From assembly GCA_018398765.1 (NCBI GenBank), contig JAHBMJ010001037.1, positions 9,170 to 36,902 of the forward strand: a stretch of 27,733 nucleotides of DNA, written 5' to 3'. How positions within the stretch are numbered: position 1 is the first letter of the stretch; each line of letters begins with the position of its first letter. The notes under the pieces were generated by a model. That model did not search any database and was not told the DNA's origin. It saw nothing but the letters and a program-made list of their open reading frames with translations. This document shows positions 9,823 to 20,876 of the stretch, piece after piece. The stretch is from Chromera velia. Taxonomy: Eukaryota; Sar; Chromeraceae. Position numbers and translations under genes: made by a program.

Positions 9823-12800
9823 ATGACAGGAGGGTCTCGAGGGCCCATTTGTGGGCCTTCCCACAGCCTCCTTCGCCTGTCCGTGTTTGCTTTCTTCACT
9901 TCAGGTCTGTCAGCTCCACCGTGGATACCCCGCACCAACCATCACCAACCATCACCAAAGGCCCCACAACATCAAAGTAACCATTTTCTCCAGCTGCATC
10001 CGTGAGACTCTTGTGTGTTTGTTTGTGCAGATCTTGTGGGCTTTGTGTCTGCTGGAGAGGGTTTGATGCTCCGCAGAGGGCGTCTGGGACACCCATCGGA
10101 AGAGCAGACAAAAATCAGTCCAGAAGTCCCGGTTTTGCCTGTGGTTGAGGGGGGGGATGGGGTGGAGTCGGTCAGTACTGATGTTGGCAGTGATGCTGAG
10201 AGCGTGAGCACGAGTGTGAGCACCAACAGCTGCTCTCTGATGAGTAACCCGGGGGCTGAGGTGTTTGGTTCGGCCGCGCTGTATGTGATGGAGGACCCAG
10301 AGCCCCGGATAGAGGGCCCCGGCAATGCGACGTTTGACCCTCTTATCCGGACAGTATTCCTTGCGGGTCAAGAAAAAGACGACAATCACCACTCATGGAG
10401 GAATATGGATGGAATGTGGGGGATCTACCTGGACGGACCTGACACAGGAGACGGCAGTTCGACCCGTGTCCGTTTTCGAGTCAGATTAGAGAATCATCTG
10501 AAGGAGCCCACCATGGTCCACTGGCACGGTCTGACGCCCCCCCAAAATGAGGACGGGGTTCCGATGATCACTGCGCCCGAGCTCCTTCCGAGTGCGATTC
10601 AATTTTACGACTTTGAGGTCACCCAGAGGGGGCTGAACTGGATGCACAGCCACTTCAAGTACCAGCTCACCTCGGGGCTCTGGGCCCCCCTGATCATCCA
10701 GCACCCCAAAAACTATCTGAAGGAGCTGGGGGTTGATCAGGATGTTCTCTTCCTCGTCAACGATCGGTCGGTCAGATCAAGGAGCGGGGGGGGGGACATG
10801 CGGGGTAAATTGGACGCTTAGAAAGTTGAAACCCCAATCAACCCAAACGCACAGTCATGCAGTGATCTTCAGTCCGATCGCGGTGGTTCCTTTTGATGGC
10901 TGATTCTCCTCCTGCTGCCTTCTTCTCCTGCTTTTGTCGGGGTGGGCACTCTTTCTTCCCCCCAACGGACGGATCGAATGAGTATCAGTCGAGTACTACA
11001 CGAGTACAAATTTACGTATCCATGCGTATCTGTCTATCTGCCCGTCTTTCTGTCTGCAGCTTTCTTCGAGCAGAGTGCAACTTCGACTGGCTCCTCTATC
11101 CTGAGATCTGCAATGGCACCAGAATCGATGACTTGTGGGAGCACTTCTCCTTCACTGCCAACGGTCACCTGGCAACGAACCCTGTGGAGGTCACAGTGCA
11201 GCCGGAGTCACGAATCAGGCTTCGCGCTCTCCACTCAGGGGCGATGGCGCTGTACAATGGTCGGTGTGTCGGTCAGGTAGTTACAGCGAGAGGGGGGCCC
11301 TCCCTTTTGTCTCCTGTTTTTTTGCGCATTTGTTCTGCCGGAAAAGTGAATGAACCAGGTTCTGTACAAGGGCAAGAAACTGCCACTGCGTATACGCCGT
11401 CCGGCACCCTCTCTTTCTCTAAAACATCATTGCAACTGGTATCTTTCCCCGCTCTCTGCCTTTCCTCGGTGATTAGAGAATCTGGCAGGCATCGAGTGAT
11501 TGGGTTTCTTCGAAGTCTCTTTCATTCCTTGCTTGCCCTTTGTGACTTTCTTTCTGCTCTTCTCCTGCAGTGACTTGGACTGACTCGCTAGGCGAGGGTG
11601 AGGTGGTGGCAGTCGACTCTGCAGACCTTCAGAGGGGCACCTTCGTGTCATCTTTCCCCATTGCGAACGCACAGCGCCTAGACCTTCTTCTGGACATTCC
11701 CTCCGACGCTGTGGGGGGGGGTTGGTATCACGTGTGTGCGGACAGAATCACTGGGTATTTTTTCGAAGGCACAACAGACGCAGAGAGGGTGTGCATCATC
11801 CTCAAGACCCCCAACGGAACAAGGGGGGCAATGCCGGCTGTGAGGTATGAAGGCCATAGACCCCCATGGATCGACCTTGACCTCGATAAGAAGCTGCACG
11901 CGCTGTATCCTTTGTCCGAGAGACCCGTGACCAGAAAACTGCAGACAAGACTTACAGGGGAATTCACTGGAACGTGGGTCGTCGTTCTGCCAGATGCAAT
12001 GGGTATATTGAATCGGCCGCCATTCCCGTTTCTTTCCTCCTTTTCTTTTTTCTTTCATTTCTCTTGCATTCATGTCTGTTCGTTCCTTGCCGGGCACTCA
12101 CTGAGTAAGTCTGTCCATATGTTTAACCGTCTCCCTCTCCTCCCCCGCCCCCCCCTGACTGTTTCTCTTTTCTGGCCTTGATTCATCTCTCGTGACTCTG
12201 TTTGTGCCGAGCAGCTGACCTCTTGCGTCTTGCTTCTCTCTCTGCCTTGTCTCCACTTTGACTCTCTGCCTGGCTTATTGCATGGCTTTCTCTTGTTTTG
12301 TCCTCTGAACATCACTCGAATCTTCTCTTCTCTTCTGTTCAGATGGGGTCCGCAGTTTCAGTTGGACGATCGGCAGGTGTTCGTGCACCCTGCCAAGGGA
12401 TGGAAGAACCTGAACATGACCTCGCCCCTGTACGGCAAGGTCGTGATGGGGAACATCCCCTGCACTGCCAAGTGCGCGCAGAACGACACACACAACTTCA
12501 ATGGGGGCGAGAGGTCAGTCAGTCAGTCAGTCAGACACGGCCTGCAGTTATGCCGAAGGTATGCGAGCTGAATCTCGTGGAGAGCATCTATCTGGGGACT
12601 GCATGGGACAAATGATGATTGAATGCAACAAACATGGCACACACACAGCCACGGCAGAGCGTCGACCGAAAGAAAGAATGGACCCTTCATTTCATTTCAT
12701 CAGAAATCAATACAGCCATTAGAGGTTGAGTCAAGAATCCAAGAACGTGCAGCTGACTGTGGGGACGGGATATTCAGACAAACAGCATTTAAGTAATTGT

Positions 12801-14067
12801 CTCAATGCACAACAAGAACCCCCCCCACACACACACGCGCGCGCGCACACACACAGAGTCCCCCTGTGATGCCATCTGACATCATGCTTTCAAGAGTCAA
12901 CGGAAAGACGACGATGAGTGTCTGTACTGTGTGTTGATGTTTCATCTCATTCCATTCCCATTCCCTTCCTGCAGGTGTCTTGCCGCTTGGGACGATATTC
13001 CTCTGGAGGAGTGCCCTAACTTTGTGCCCCACACGATGCCAGTGCAACCCAACCCGTATCCCCTCCTGATGTGCTACGGGGACAGGGTCGAGTTGAAATT
13101 CGTCAACGCAGACGACGGCACCGGGAGGGTCGGGGCAGACAGCCACCCCATGCACTTGCATGGGACACACTTTCAGGTCGGGCGAACGGAGCCAATCGAG
13201 GAGAAGGAGAGACGGAGGGTTTGGCACTCATCGCGCACTTGATACCCTTTACACTTTTCTCTCTTCTCTTTCTGGGGCGTCTGTCTGGTTTGCTGGGATG
13301 CTTCCTTTTTCCATTGCGTTTGTCCATCTGTTCTGTTCACCCTCTGGTGTCTGATGGGGAAAAAAAGCCGTACTGCCTCTCGGCCTGCCCCCTCTTGTGT
13401 TTGGCTCCTGATTCCCTTCTGTATCCCTGACGTCTTGTGCTTTTGCCGGTGTCTGAAAGTGCCTGTGCGCATTTGTGGACTAGCTTGTGCATATGCATAT
13501 GTGCAGGTAGTTGAAATCAACGGAGAGCGGTTGGAGAACGGACCCATGAGGGACACCGTTTACATCCCCATCGGGTATAACGTGACCGTCGCGTTTGATG
13601 CCACACACGCGGGGGAGTGGCTTCTCCACTGCCACATCGACTTCCACTTGCTGAACGGAATGGCTACTTCCCTTCGGTCGGTCGGTCGGTGCGTGCGTGG
13701 GTTCCTCCTGAGGATTCTCTTTCCTTCCTTTTCTCCAATTTCAGATTCCTTGTCTGTCTGTCTGATTCTCGTTCGCTCCTGCAGCCCTGGATACACGCAT
13801 GCAACTGAATTGATGGCTAAAGACAGCCTGGACGTCCGTTCCTCATACCGTCATGCAGTCAGTCTGCCTGTTCGAATACGTGTCTTCATTTATTGTCTGC
13901 CTGTGTGCGTGTGTGTGTGCAGGTACACGTCAGACCCCGAGTATTGCAGGAGCGGGATGGAGAGGTTTGATCCTGAGGGGGAATTGGAACGTCTGGAAGA
14001 GCCAGACATTCTCCCTAAGAGGGGGGAGATCTTCAGAGGGTCTCTCAGGGAGGGGGACGAGCTGTAG
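9823..14067 (+). CDS. Multicopper oxidase (laccase/ferroxidase type), eight exons
   Basis: Oxidises a phenolic, metal or other substrate with reduction of oxygen to water; the substrate is not determinable. Inferred exons are 9823-9904, 10031-10766, 11060-11259, 11571-11973, 12343-12513, 12975-13176, 13507-13676 and 13923-14067, giving 702 residues with agreeing phase at every junction (1, 2, 1, 2, 2, 0, 2). All four copper motifs are present: HWHG at 191-194, HSH at 233-235, HPMHLHG at 588-594 and HCHIDFHLLNGM at 639-650, the last with Met in the axial type 1 position. A hydrophobic N-terminus (LLRLSVFAFF, residues 16-25, continuing over the first junction) suggests a signal peptide or anchor, and several NxS/T sequons fit a secretory protein. 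The C-terminus reads GDEL before TAG, close to an ER-retention signal. Exon 1 is the least certain; an alternative Met lies at 10066. Confidence 0.88.
12514..12534 (+). repeat. (GTCA)n microsatellite forming a 5' splice site
   Basis: The fifth oxidase intron begins with GTCA repeated five times, exactly at the inferred exon end (AG before it, G after the acceptor at 12974, rejoining an Arg codon). The donor is therefore inside a tetranucleotide repeat, and several shifted GT positions are available to the splicing machinery. Confidence 0.75.
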
Positions 14068-14640
14068 GGGGGAGGAAGGAAAGAGAGCTGGGGGACAGGC
14101 AGTCTGTGGAGAGACTGAATGAGAGACGAAAGGGGCAGGAAGAAATGTCTGTCCCTTCCTCTGTTGTTTCCTTTGCGGCTTAATGCAACTGCTTTTTGGG
14201 TGTGGGGGCATGGGTCTCAGGGGAGAGATTCTGATTGATATTCTTGCAGTCCAATCAGTTTGTTTGGCGGTGTTGTATAGTTTTGCCGGGGGAAGAGAAG
14301 GGAGGGAGAATCTTCTTGAAGAAATGGCAGGCACGTGTGAGTGCCAGGAGGGGTGCCTTGGGACGGTAGAGGGATGGGCGGGGGTGCAGGAAGAAGGAAG
14401 GAGGCTGCCTCAAACGTTTGGTAGACAGGTCAGAGAGTTAGAGGAGGGGAAGAGAACCAACGAACTGGAGCGAAGGACCTGATGGATGGATGAAGCGATG
14501 GCTAAATGAGGCCTTGCCTTCCTGTCTCCGTCTTTCTGTCTCCTGTGCGTCTGTCTCTTTCTCTTTCTCTCTTTGCCTTCGCGTAATTGCGAACTGAAGA
14601 TCAACAAGTGCATCGATGGAATTGAATAAAAGTACAGCTG
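14068..14640 (+). other. Probable 3' untranslated region of the oxidase gene
   Basis: Purine-rich sequence follows the TAG stop at 14065-14067. A CT-rich tract lies near 14516-14580 and an AATAAA hexamer at 14625-14630. Whether transcription really reaches this hexamer is unknown. Confidence 0.35.
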
Positions 14641-17407
14641 TTTCCTGCAGCTGTTGTGGGTTTGTGGGTGCATGGGTGGGATCTAACGGAATTCGATCGA
14701 ACTTTTGTGCTGTTCCAAACACTCACAGAACAGAAGAAAGGCTTGTGCCTCTGTTTTTCCCTCACCCTGGTACAAGGGGGGTTGTTCCTGTTATATTCTC
14801 TTGTGCAGTGAAGTTGTCCCCCTGTGGGGTGTCCAGAAGATTGATTTTGGTTGGAGGTGAGACAGAAAAAAAAGAAAGAAAAGAGAAGAGAAGAACATCT
14901 AGCCGCCTGCTCCCCTGCCGTACAGGCATTTGGGAGAGAGGAAAGGGAAAAAGGAAGAAGAGCGTCAAGTGCTGAAGTGATCAAGACGATGGAGAAAGGA
15001 AGGCTGGGGGTTGAAAATGAGGAAATTCTCCTGAAAAGACATCTGTCTGTCTGTCTGTCTGTCTGCCTGGCTTTGTTTCTTTTGTTGCTTTCCTTCTTCG
15101 GTCTCCGGGAAAAAAGAGCCAAGGCAGGACAAACACTTAGACAAGTGAAGAAGGGAAAGACAAATGCCGTATCGTTACTTTTTTCTCTCATTTTTTTTAG
15201 ACGATAGTGCAGTTGCAGTGTGTGGTGTGGAAATAAAGAAAGCGAAGTGGAAGAAAGCGAACCAACTCACCGCCTTCGTACAGCACTGGACGGTAGGAAG
15301 GAAATGAGGCAAGAGAAATTGAAAAGTGTCGTCAGAAGAGTGGAGGGGATTTGTCTCTCCGTCTATCGGATCAAAACTTTTAATGTACTGTTCTCCGTTT
15401 TCTACTTTCGTCTCCTCTCTTCTGCTCTCTTCTCAAATTGTATCATTTGTGAAAAGGGTTCGAATTTCAAAAAGCGAAAAACGTTCGAGCAGACAAGAAG
15501 GCAGATAGACTAGCGGATACCCGCTTTGGGCAGGCAGACAGACAGACAGACAGACAGACAGACAGTAAGAACGGCGGATACCCGCTTCACGCACGAAATT
15601 GCTTGTTTTCTTTGTGCATTTGTGTGGTTTGAATGATGCCCGTGAGTAGGGAGTCAGAGCGAAAGCGTTTGCAACGTCTGTGTTTCTGCTTTCCCGAGGG
15701 TCAGAGAGGGGGGGCATGCAGACTCTAGATAGTCATTGGAGGGCCACCATGGTGAGTGAATGAGTGAGTGAGTGAGTGAGTGAGTAAGTAACTGTTGGGG
15801 CTTCCTCACGTTTTCCCGTCATGCATCCTCTTTTTTTACTGCGTGCCTTCACATGTCTTTGCATGGGATGGATGGAGCGTGGGAGTGCGTGCGTCAGCGA
15901 GCATCTGTTTGCATGGACAGGTGGCAGGCAGGAAGTGATCGACTCTTCTTCGTGACTGTCGTCGTTTTCTTTTTTGTTTGTGACCGCATTTCACAATTAA
16001 GTGCATTTGTGTGTGAAAATTCAGTGAGTGCGCCTTTCCATTTTGGAGCCTCTTTCTGTCTGTTTGTCTGATTGAGAGGTCGGTGCTATCGCTTCTGTTG
16101 AAGGTCGTTGTATTGTCATCTCACGTACTTGCATGGTCCTTTGAGGAAAGGAAAAAGGGGGCCCTTCAACTTTTTCTCTCTGTATTGTTCGTTGACTTTC
16201 TTTCTTTCATCCATTTTGCATAGTTCCAGTGTCACAGTCGGACCCGTTGCCCGACTGCAGTCTGTCTGGGAGGCATTCAGGCTTTCATGATAACCATGAG
16301 AATGGAAGATAGATAGTGAGTCTAGCTGTCAGTCCTGTAAACGAGTGTTGGTTGGGTACATGGCGGCGCTGTTGGGTGAATTAACAAGTTCGTGTGTGCG
16401 TGCACGCATTTTGCAAGGCAGTCGCCTCTTTTCTTTCTGCTCTCTGCTCTTTTCTGACTTTCTTAAACCGGTCGGTCCCCGTGTCGGTTCCTCTTTCATT
16501 GCCGTGTTCAGATCCTTTCATCGGGACTACTCGATCGATGGGTTCTGAGGCTGTTTGTCCGCGGCTAGTTCTGCCGTATACGTGCTGCGCATGATACGGT
16601 ATTGATACTGCTACTGGCCGCCGTGATAGCGCCGTAACAGGCACTCCCGCGCTACAGTCTTCATATTAAACATCATTTTCACCCTAGTTTTCACCATGCA
16701 CTGGCATGCAGTAGCTTTGACTGGACCTTCGGTTAGATTTTAGCGAAATATATCTCTAGATATATTCAAATATATAAATGGAAGTATGTAGTATCCTACC
16801 TCCTGGCGCCGCCGTCCCGCCGTCGCCGTTCGGCCTAGCGTTCGGCCCTTTTCGCATGCGCGCCGCCTTTGTTTCGATTACCCGCCGCCGCGTTCTGTCT
16901 GTTTGGCCCCGGAAAACTTGTTTTCAAGTTTGTGTTCACGTGCGGGGACTGGTCTTCAAAGAGTTCGCTCTCAGCCATCTCGCTGAGATTGTTTGGTCTG
17001 CCTAATCGTAAGCCTGACAGCCTGTTTTAGAGTTAGCCAGCGCTAGCAGAAATTCAAGTTCAATCTGAAACTGTAAATCCTCTCGACCCTATGAATGGTT
17101 AAGGATCTATCCATATATCCAAATCCTGTAGCTGACTGAGAGCTTCAGACTGAGCTACTAGCTGAGCTATAGAGTCTGTGGAGTTTTTATCTGTCTCTGT
17201 CTAGGCCTCCTCTCTGAGTCTCGCTCTCTGTCTGTCCTGCCGCTACCTCCAAGGCAGTAGGAAGACATTATAAGTACTATATATATGTATAGCCCTGGTA
17301 CTAGTAGCACATATAGGGCTCAGACTACAAGCCTACAACTAGTATAAGTGATCCCGTCTCTGCAAAAGTGTAACCAAAAAAAGATTTATTAAAGTGAAAG
17401 GCTGAGC
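14641..17407. other. Long intergenic region rich in microsatellites
   Basis: No reading frame longer than about 200 residues and none with a recognisable domain. It contains (CTGT)n at 15043-15065, (CAGA)n at 15531-15565 flanked by a 13-base direct repeat, and (GTGA)n at about 15752-15785. A GC-rich patch at 16800-16880 and a TA-rich inverted sequence near 16745-16767 are also present. I find no tRNA or rRNA gene. Confidence 0.45.
15514..15587. repeat. CAGA microsatellite bracketed by a 13-base direct repeat
   Basis: CGGATACCCGCTT occurs at 15514-15526 and again at 15575-15587, enclosing about 35 bases of perfect CAGA repeat. The 13-mer is itself nearly palindromic (GCGG-ATA-CCCGC). Confidence 0.75.
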
Positions 17408-17618
17408 GCCGGCTAGACTCTAGAGAAAAAAAAAAAAAGATCTCCCTGGATTGTCTACTTTTTTTTCTTTTCCTTTTTAGTCAAACAACTGTTGTTCAAC
17501 TGTTGTACAAGTGTTGTTTGTGTGTTGCACAACTGTTGTCAAGTGTTGTCCAGGGTCAAAAAGTAAAAAAAAAAAAAATCTCCCTAAATCATCTATTTTT
17601 TTTTTCTCTCTAGCCGGC
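17408..17618. repeat. Inverted-repeat structure with poly-A/poly-T arms and a TGTTG-rich core
   Basis: GCCGGCTAG at 17408-17416 is mirrored by CTAGCCGGC at 17610-17618. Inside these lie AGAG plus poly-A on the left and poly-T plus CTCT on the right. Near each arm is a related segment in direct orientation (ATCTCCCTGGATTGTCTA and ATCTCCCTAAATCATCTA). The core repeats CAACTGTTG/CAAGTGTTG units. It looks like a miniature element or a repeat that can fold into a long hairpin. Confidence 0.6.
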
Positions 17619-17733
17619 ACCTAGGTGAAACGTTAAGTAAAATTGTAAAAGGCGGCCCTTTAAAGAGTAAGCAAGTACATGCAGTCTTAGAATATATTAG
17701 GACAGTATTAAATAGGACTTAATTTAGCCTATT

Positions 17734-18946
17734 CGCAACGCGGCGACGGGTCATACAGATGTGCATGGACCAATTAGAACCCGCCGCCAGACCTTAACCG
17801 GCTCAAAACTTTCGAGGGGAAAAGGAACAGCCCTCTGTTCCCTTTTCCCGCCCGGACTCAAAGCAACGACTCTAAGAGACGTCAGTTCGCCTCTCTAGAC
17901 TCTCTCTAGCTGCTTGGTATAGAAAAAACGACTCCCAAACTCACAGGGAGTCCAAAGAACGGACGTCTGAGGTCTGACACCTGAAGAGGCCAAAGTGGCC
18001 TTCCTGGACTCAGAGGTTCAGAAAGGGCTGTGGTACATCAATGATGATAAAATGCATACCAACACGCTCCATCTGGTCCAAGTAACTTAGTTCCAACAGG
18101 GGATAAGGAATGGTTGATGCACTCCGGACTTCAACTGACAAGTCTGCTCATGAACAGAAAGATACACTCTAGATGGCGCCCTATATCAAATTGCCGGAAG
18201 GGCTTTTTCCTTCTTGAGCACTTCAAACCTGCAGCCATCGCACAAAGGTACTGCCCAACACTCATATGCTCCTGTCTGGAGGGAAAGAGCAGGACAAAAC
18301 CACTTACCGGGGGAGTTGGAGGTCGATTAATACCCCTGAGACGCCAATTCTCCATAATAGGAAGACAAAACAATCTCGCCTTCCCACAACCAGCAGACTC
18401 ACCAGGAACCTATCCCACTGGCTTGGGAGGATGACAACAGACACAGGACATTAGGCAAAATTGCTGGGGATCGATTCTGCGGCCTCCTAGTAGAAAGAAG
18501 GAATGTTGCTTTGGAGGCCTGGGAGGTACTTTCCTGACTGGTCCAGACTGGAGCTGCCAGACACGCCAAAGCAGATCAACTGCACCACAAGACTTCACCC
18601 CGATACAGAAGTAAGCTTTCTAGTACTAGGGGAGCAGAATTGTGCTAGTTTGACTATCGGTACTGCTCTACACAATAAGGTAGACAGGAAGGGACGAGAG
18701 GACGAAATGACCCTTCTCTGTGTGTTGGTGTGCTTTTTGAACATTCTGAGCACAATTTCGGGATTTTAAGAGTGGCCCCAGAAAGTTTTGGCCCAAATTT
18801 GCACTCAGCGGCCTCTGGAGACCAATTTGGTGCCTTTCTGGGCCCTGAGCGCCGCCGGAATCACGCAGACCGGCTTAACCGGCTCAAAAATTTCAGACCC
18901 TTCTAATTGGTCCACGCACATCTATATAACCACCTTCCGCGTTGCG
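17734..18946. mobile_element. Candidate DNA transposon remnant with 46-base terminal inverted repeats
   Basis: The left end 17734-17779 and the reverse complement of the right end 18901-18946 match at 38 of 46 bases by eye, both starting CGCAACGCGG and ending GGACCAATTAGAA. The match stops abruptly outside these coordinates, as expected for real element ends, but I see no clear target-site duplication. Inside each end a CTTAACCGGCTCAAAA segment occurs in direct, not inverted, orientation (17793-17808 and 18874-18889). The 1.2 kb interior has only short frames (for example 18114-18434) with no recognised transposase domain. Most likely a non-autonomous or decayed element. Confidence 0.75.
17816..17848. 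repeat. Hairpin inside the inverted-repeat element
   Basis: GGGGAAAAGGAACAG is followed after a 3-base loop by CTGTTCCCTTTTCCC, which pairs with it except for a one-base shift. It lies about 35 bases inside the left terminal repeat. Confidence 0.65.
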
Positions 18947-18993
18947 TTTTTATAAGTATATGGGGGTACATGCATTAAATGAATGAATGAATG

Positions 18994-19470
18994 TACACCA
19001 ATCCTGTAGGGTTATACAATCACTTTTCTTAAAATGTTTTGTTACACATTGTTTTGTTATACATTTTAATAAAATTTTGATGAATATATTAAGTACACAC
19101 TTTCGTTTACATTAATTCAAACTATGACTTTTAGGAATGCATTATTACATACTTTAGTGTATATTAATTCCATGTTTCATGATACCTTTCATCTTTGTTT
19201 TCTTTTTCTTCTTCAAGACGGTTTAAAGGTACTGCTTTTGGAGCAATGGTATCATCAGTAACGCAGAAGACAGAACTTTTGAGCACTGGAGGCAGAGGTA
19301 AAAAGAGCAGAGACGGGAGCAGGCTCAGCGGGGGGAGTGCCATGAGAGAGATGGTGGATTTGTTTAGAATTATTGCACACTAATTGTTGCACACTTTTAT
19401 GTGTAACAAAGGGGGGGTCAGGGGTAATTGTTACATATTTAACTTTGTGTAACACTACAGGATTGGTGTA
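18994..19470. mobile_element. Candidate MITE with 24-base terminal inverted repeats
   Basis: The left end 18994-19017 starts TACACCAATCCTGTAGGG, and the right end 19447-19470 is its reverse complement at 22 of 24 positions. Both ends terminate in TA, compatible with a TA target-site duplication of the Tc1/mariner kind. The immediate flanks on both sides are AATGAATGAAT, so a longer duplication, or insertion into an AATG repeat, is also possible. The 477-base interior is AT-rich with repeated TGTTACAC/GTTATACATT motifs and a short non-coding frame. No transposase is present. It lies only 47 bases past the preceding element. Confidence 0.8.
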
Positions 19471-20876
19471 AATGAATGAATAAATTGAAGATGGTTAAAG
19501 CCGCCGTTTAAGCCGGTGAGCCACCTGCATACTAAGGTTGTCCATCGATCAGCGAGGCATAGCGAGCCTAACTGTCATGCGCCAGTCTGCCGCCAGAGAT
19601 GGATATATGATGGATATGCACTGGCATGCGTCTGATCGACTCATCCCAGGGCCAAGCAATACAAAACGCTGGCAGACACTCAGTCAACAGCCGTGCATCG
19701 CGATAGGACTCTGCTGATTGACAGGATAATCGATCGATCGAAAACATTTCTTTCATTAATTCGCTTTCAATGCCTCCTGCCTCTATCGATCGTTCTCACC
19801 CAGTCCTCGCGCTCTCTATCGGATGAACCGGGGCTTCCTGGGCAGCATATAGAATGGGAAAGTACAGATATAGACCGAGCTAGTTGATGTACGAAGATCG
19901 ATGGATATCGCCTGGATCGGCGTGGGACATGCAGTCAAACAGACGCGCGTACAGACGCAGCAGACAACTAGCCAGGCAGGTGCCTGCCCCCCAGATGGGC
20001 CGATTCGATTGATTCAAGCGTCCATCGTTTCTTCCCGATGGATTGCAGCGCGATCGACCGCCCTCTCCTCCCTCCCTCCACATAGCTCTCTCTCTCTCTC
20101 TCTCTCTCGATTGTCTTGTTTTTCACGCGAGCAAGCTGCGAACAGAGAAGAGATTCATACATAACTGGAAGGAATTCATTCCGTGTTTGAACGATCTCAA
20201 TCCATACGTATACACATTGATCCTGCTTTACTGTCACTCTAGCTGGTTAGGTACACAGAGAGCAACAGACGGAATTTGTAAATACGAGCAAAGATAGTGA
20301 GCCAGACCCCGGTAGGACAGCTGCTTCCTTTCTTCTCCACGAGATGTGCAACTCCATTGATTCCTGCATGCAGCTAGCTAGGGGCACTCCATTGATTTTG
20401 ACTTCAGACATGCAGATGCAAAGATACATCGAGCGGTCCTGCAACGTACTGGCAGGTAGGCACGCACACGCATGCAGTCCCCTGCTTGATTCAATGGGTT
20501 TTCTCTGTTCATCAACTAATGAAGCTCTCTCTCCCGAACGAATAAGTGCAAATAGGTTCAGCTGGTCGCACGGATTGAGTGAGCACCTTCTCAGAGGTGT
20601 TTGCTCCCACGGGCACCTTTTGGTCTCTATCTCTCTCTTTGATTGATCGATCAGCTCCTAGATCAGCTCTCTCTCCCATGCAGGCGCTAAAGTGATGAAT
20701 GGATACATGAATAGTCTCTTGGAGTGCTCCTGAACGAACGATCGAACCAGATTGTTTGTGTGTTGGTGGATCTGCGAACCGAACAATATGTATGTGCGTA
20801 CACAATAATGTCATTTATTTCTTCTTGTGCCTCACTCACTCACCTGCTAAGTTCATGCAGGGTTCTCCCGGCTCGT
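19471..20876. other. Intergenic sequence downstream of the membrane-protein gene
   Basis: No convincing gene is seen. The sequence is rich in CGATCGAT-like words and has a (CT)n run at about 20085-20108. The part adjoining 20877 should contain the minus-strand 3' untranslated region of the membrane-protein gene; a CACTCACTCACCTGC stretch near 20831-20845 would read as a canonical CAG/GTGAGTGAG donor on that strand, leaving open a further downstream exon. Confidence 0.4.

Noticed and set aside
13786-13812. Possible oxidase exon after CTGCAG at about 13780-13785
   Set aside because: It meets a stop quickly, and joining 13676 to 13923 restores an Arg codon and a natural C-terminus without it.
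14641-16800. Several 60-196 codon frames on both strands
   Set aside because: All are low-complexity Ser/Leu/Phe or Lys/Arg/Glu sequences created by pyrimidine and purine tracts.
18114-18434. 106-codon frame inside the inverted-repeat element as a transposase
   Set aside because: No catalytic motif or recognisable transposase segment is visible; it may be a decayed fragment but cannot be called.
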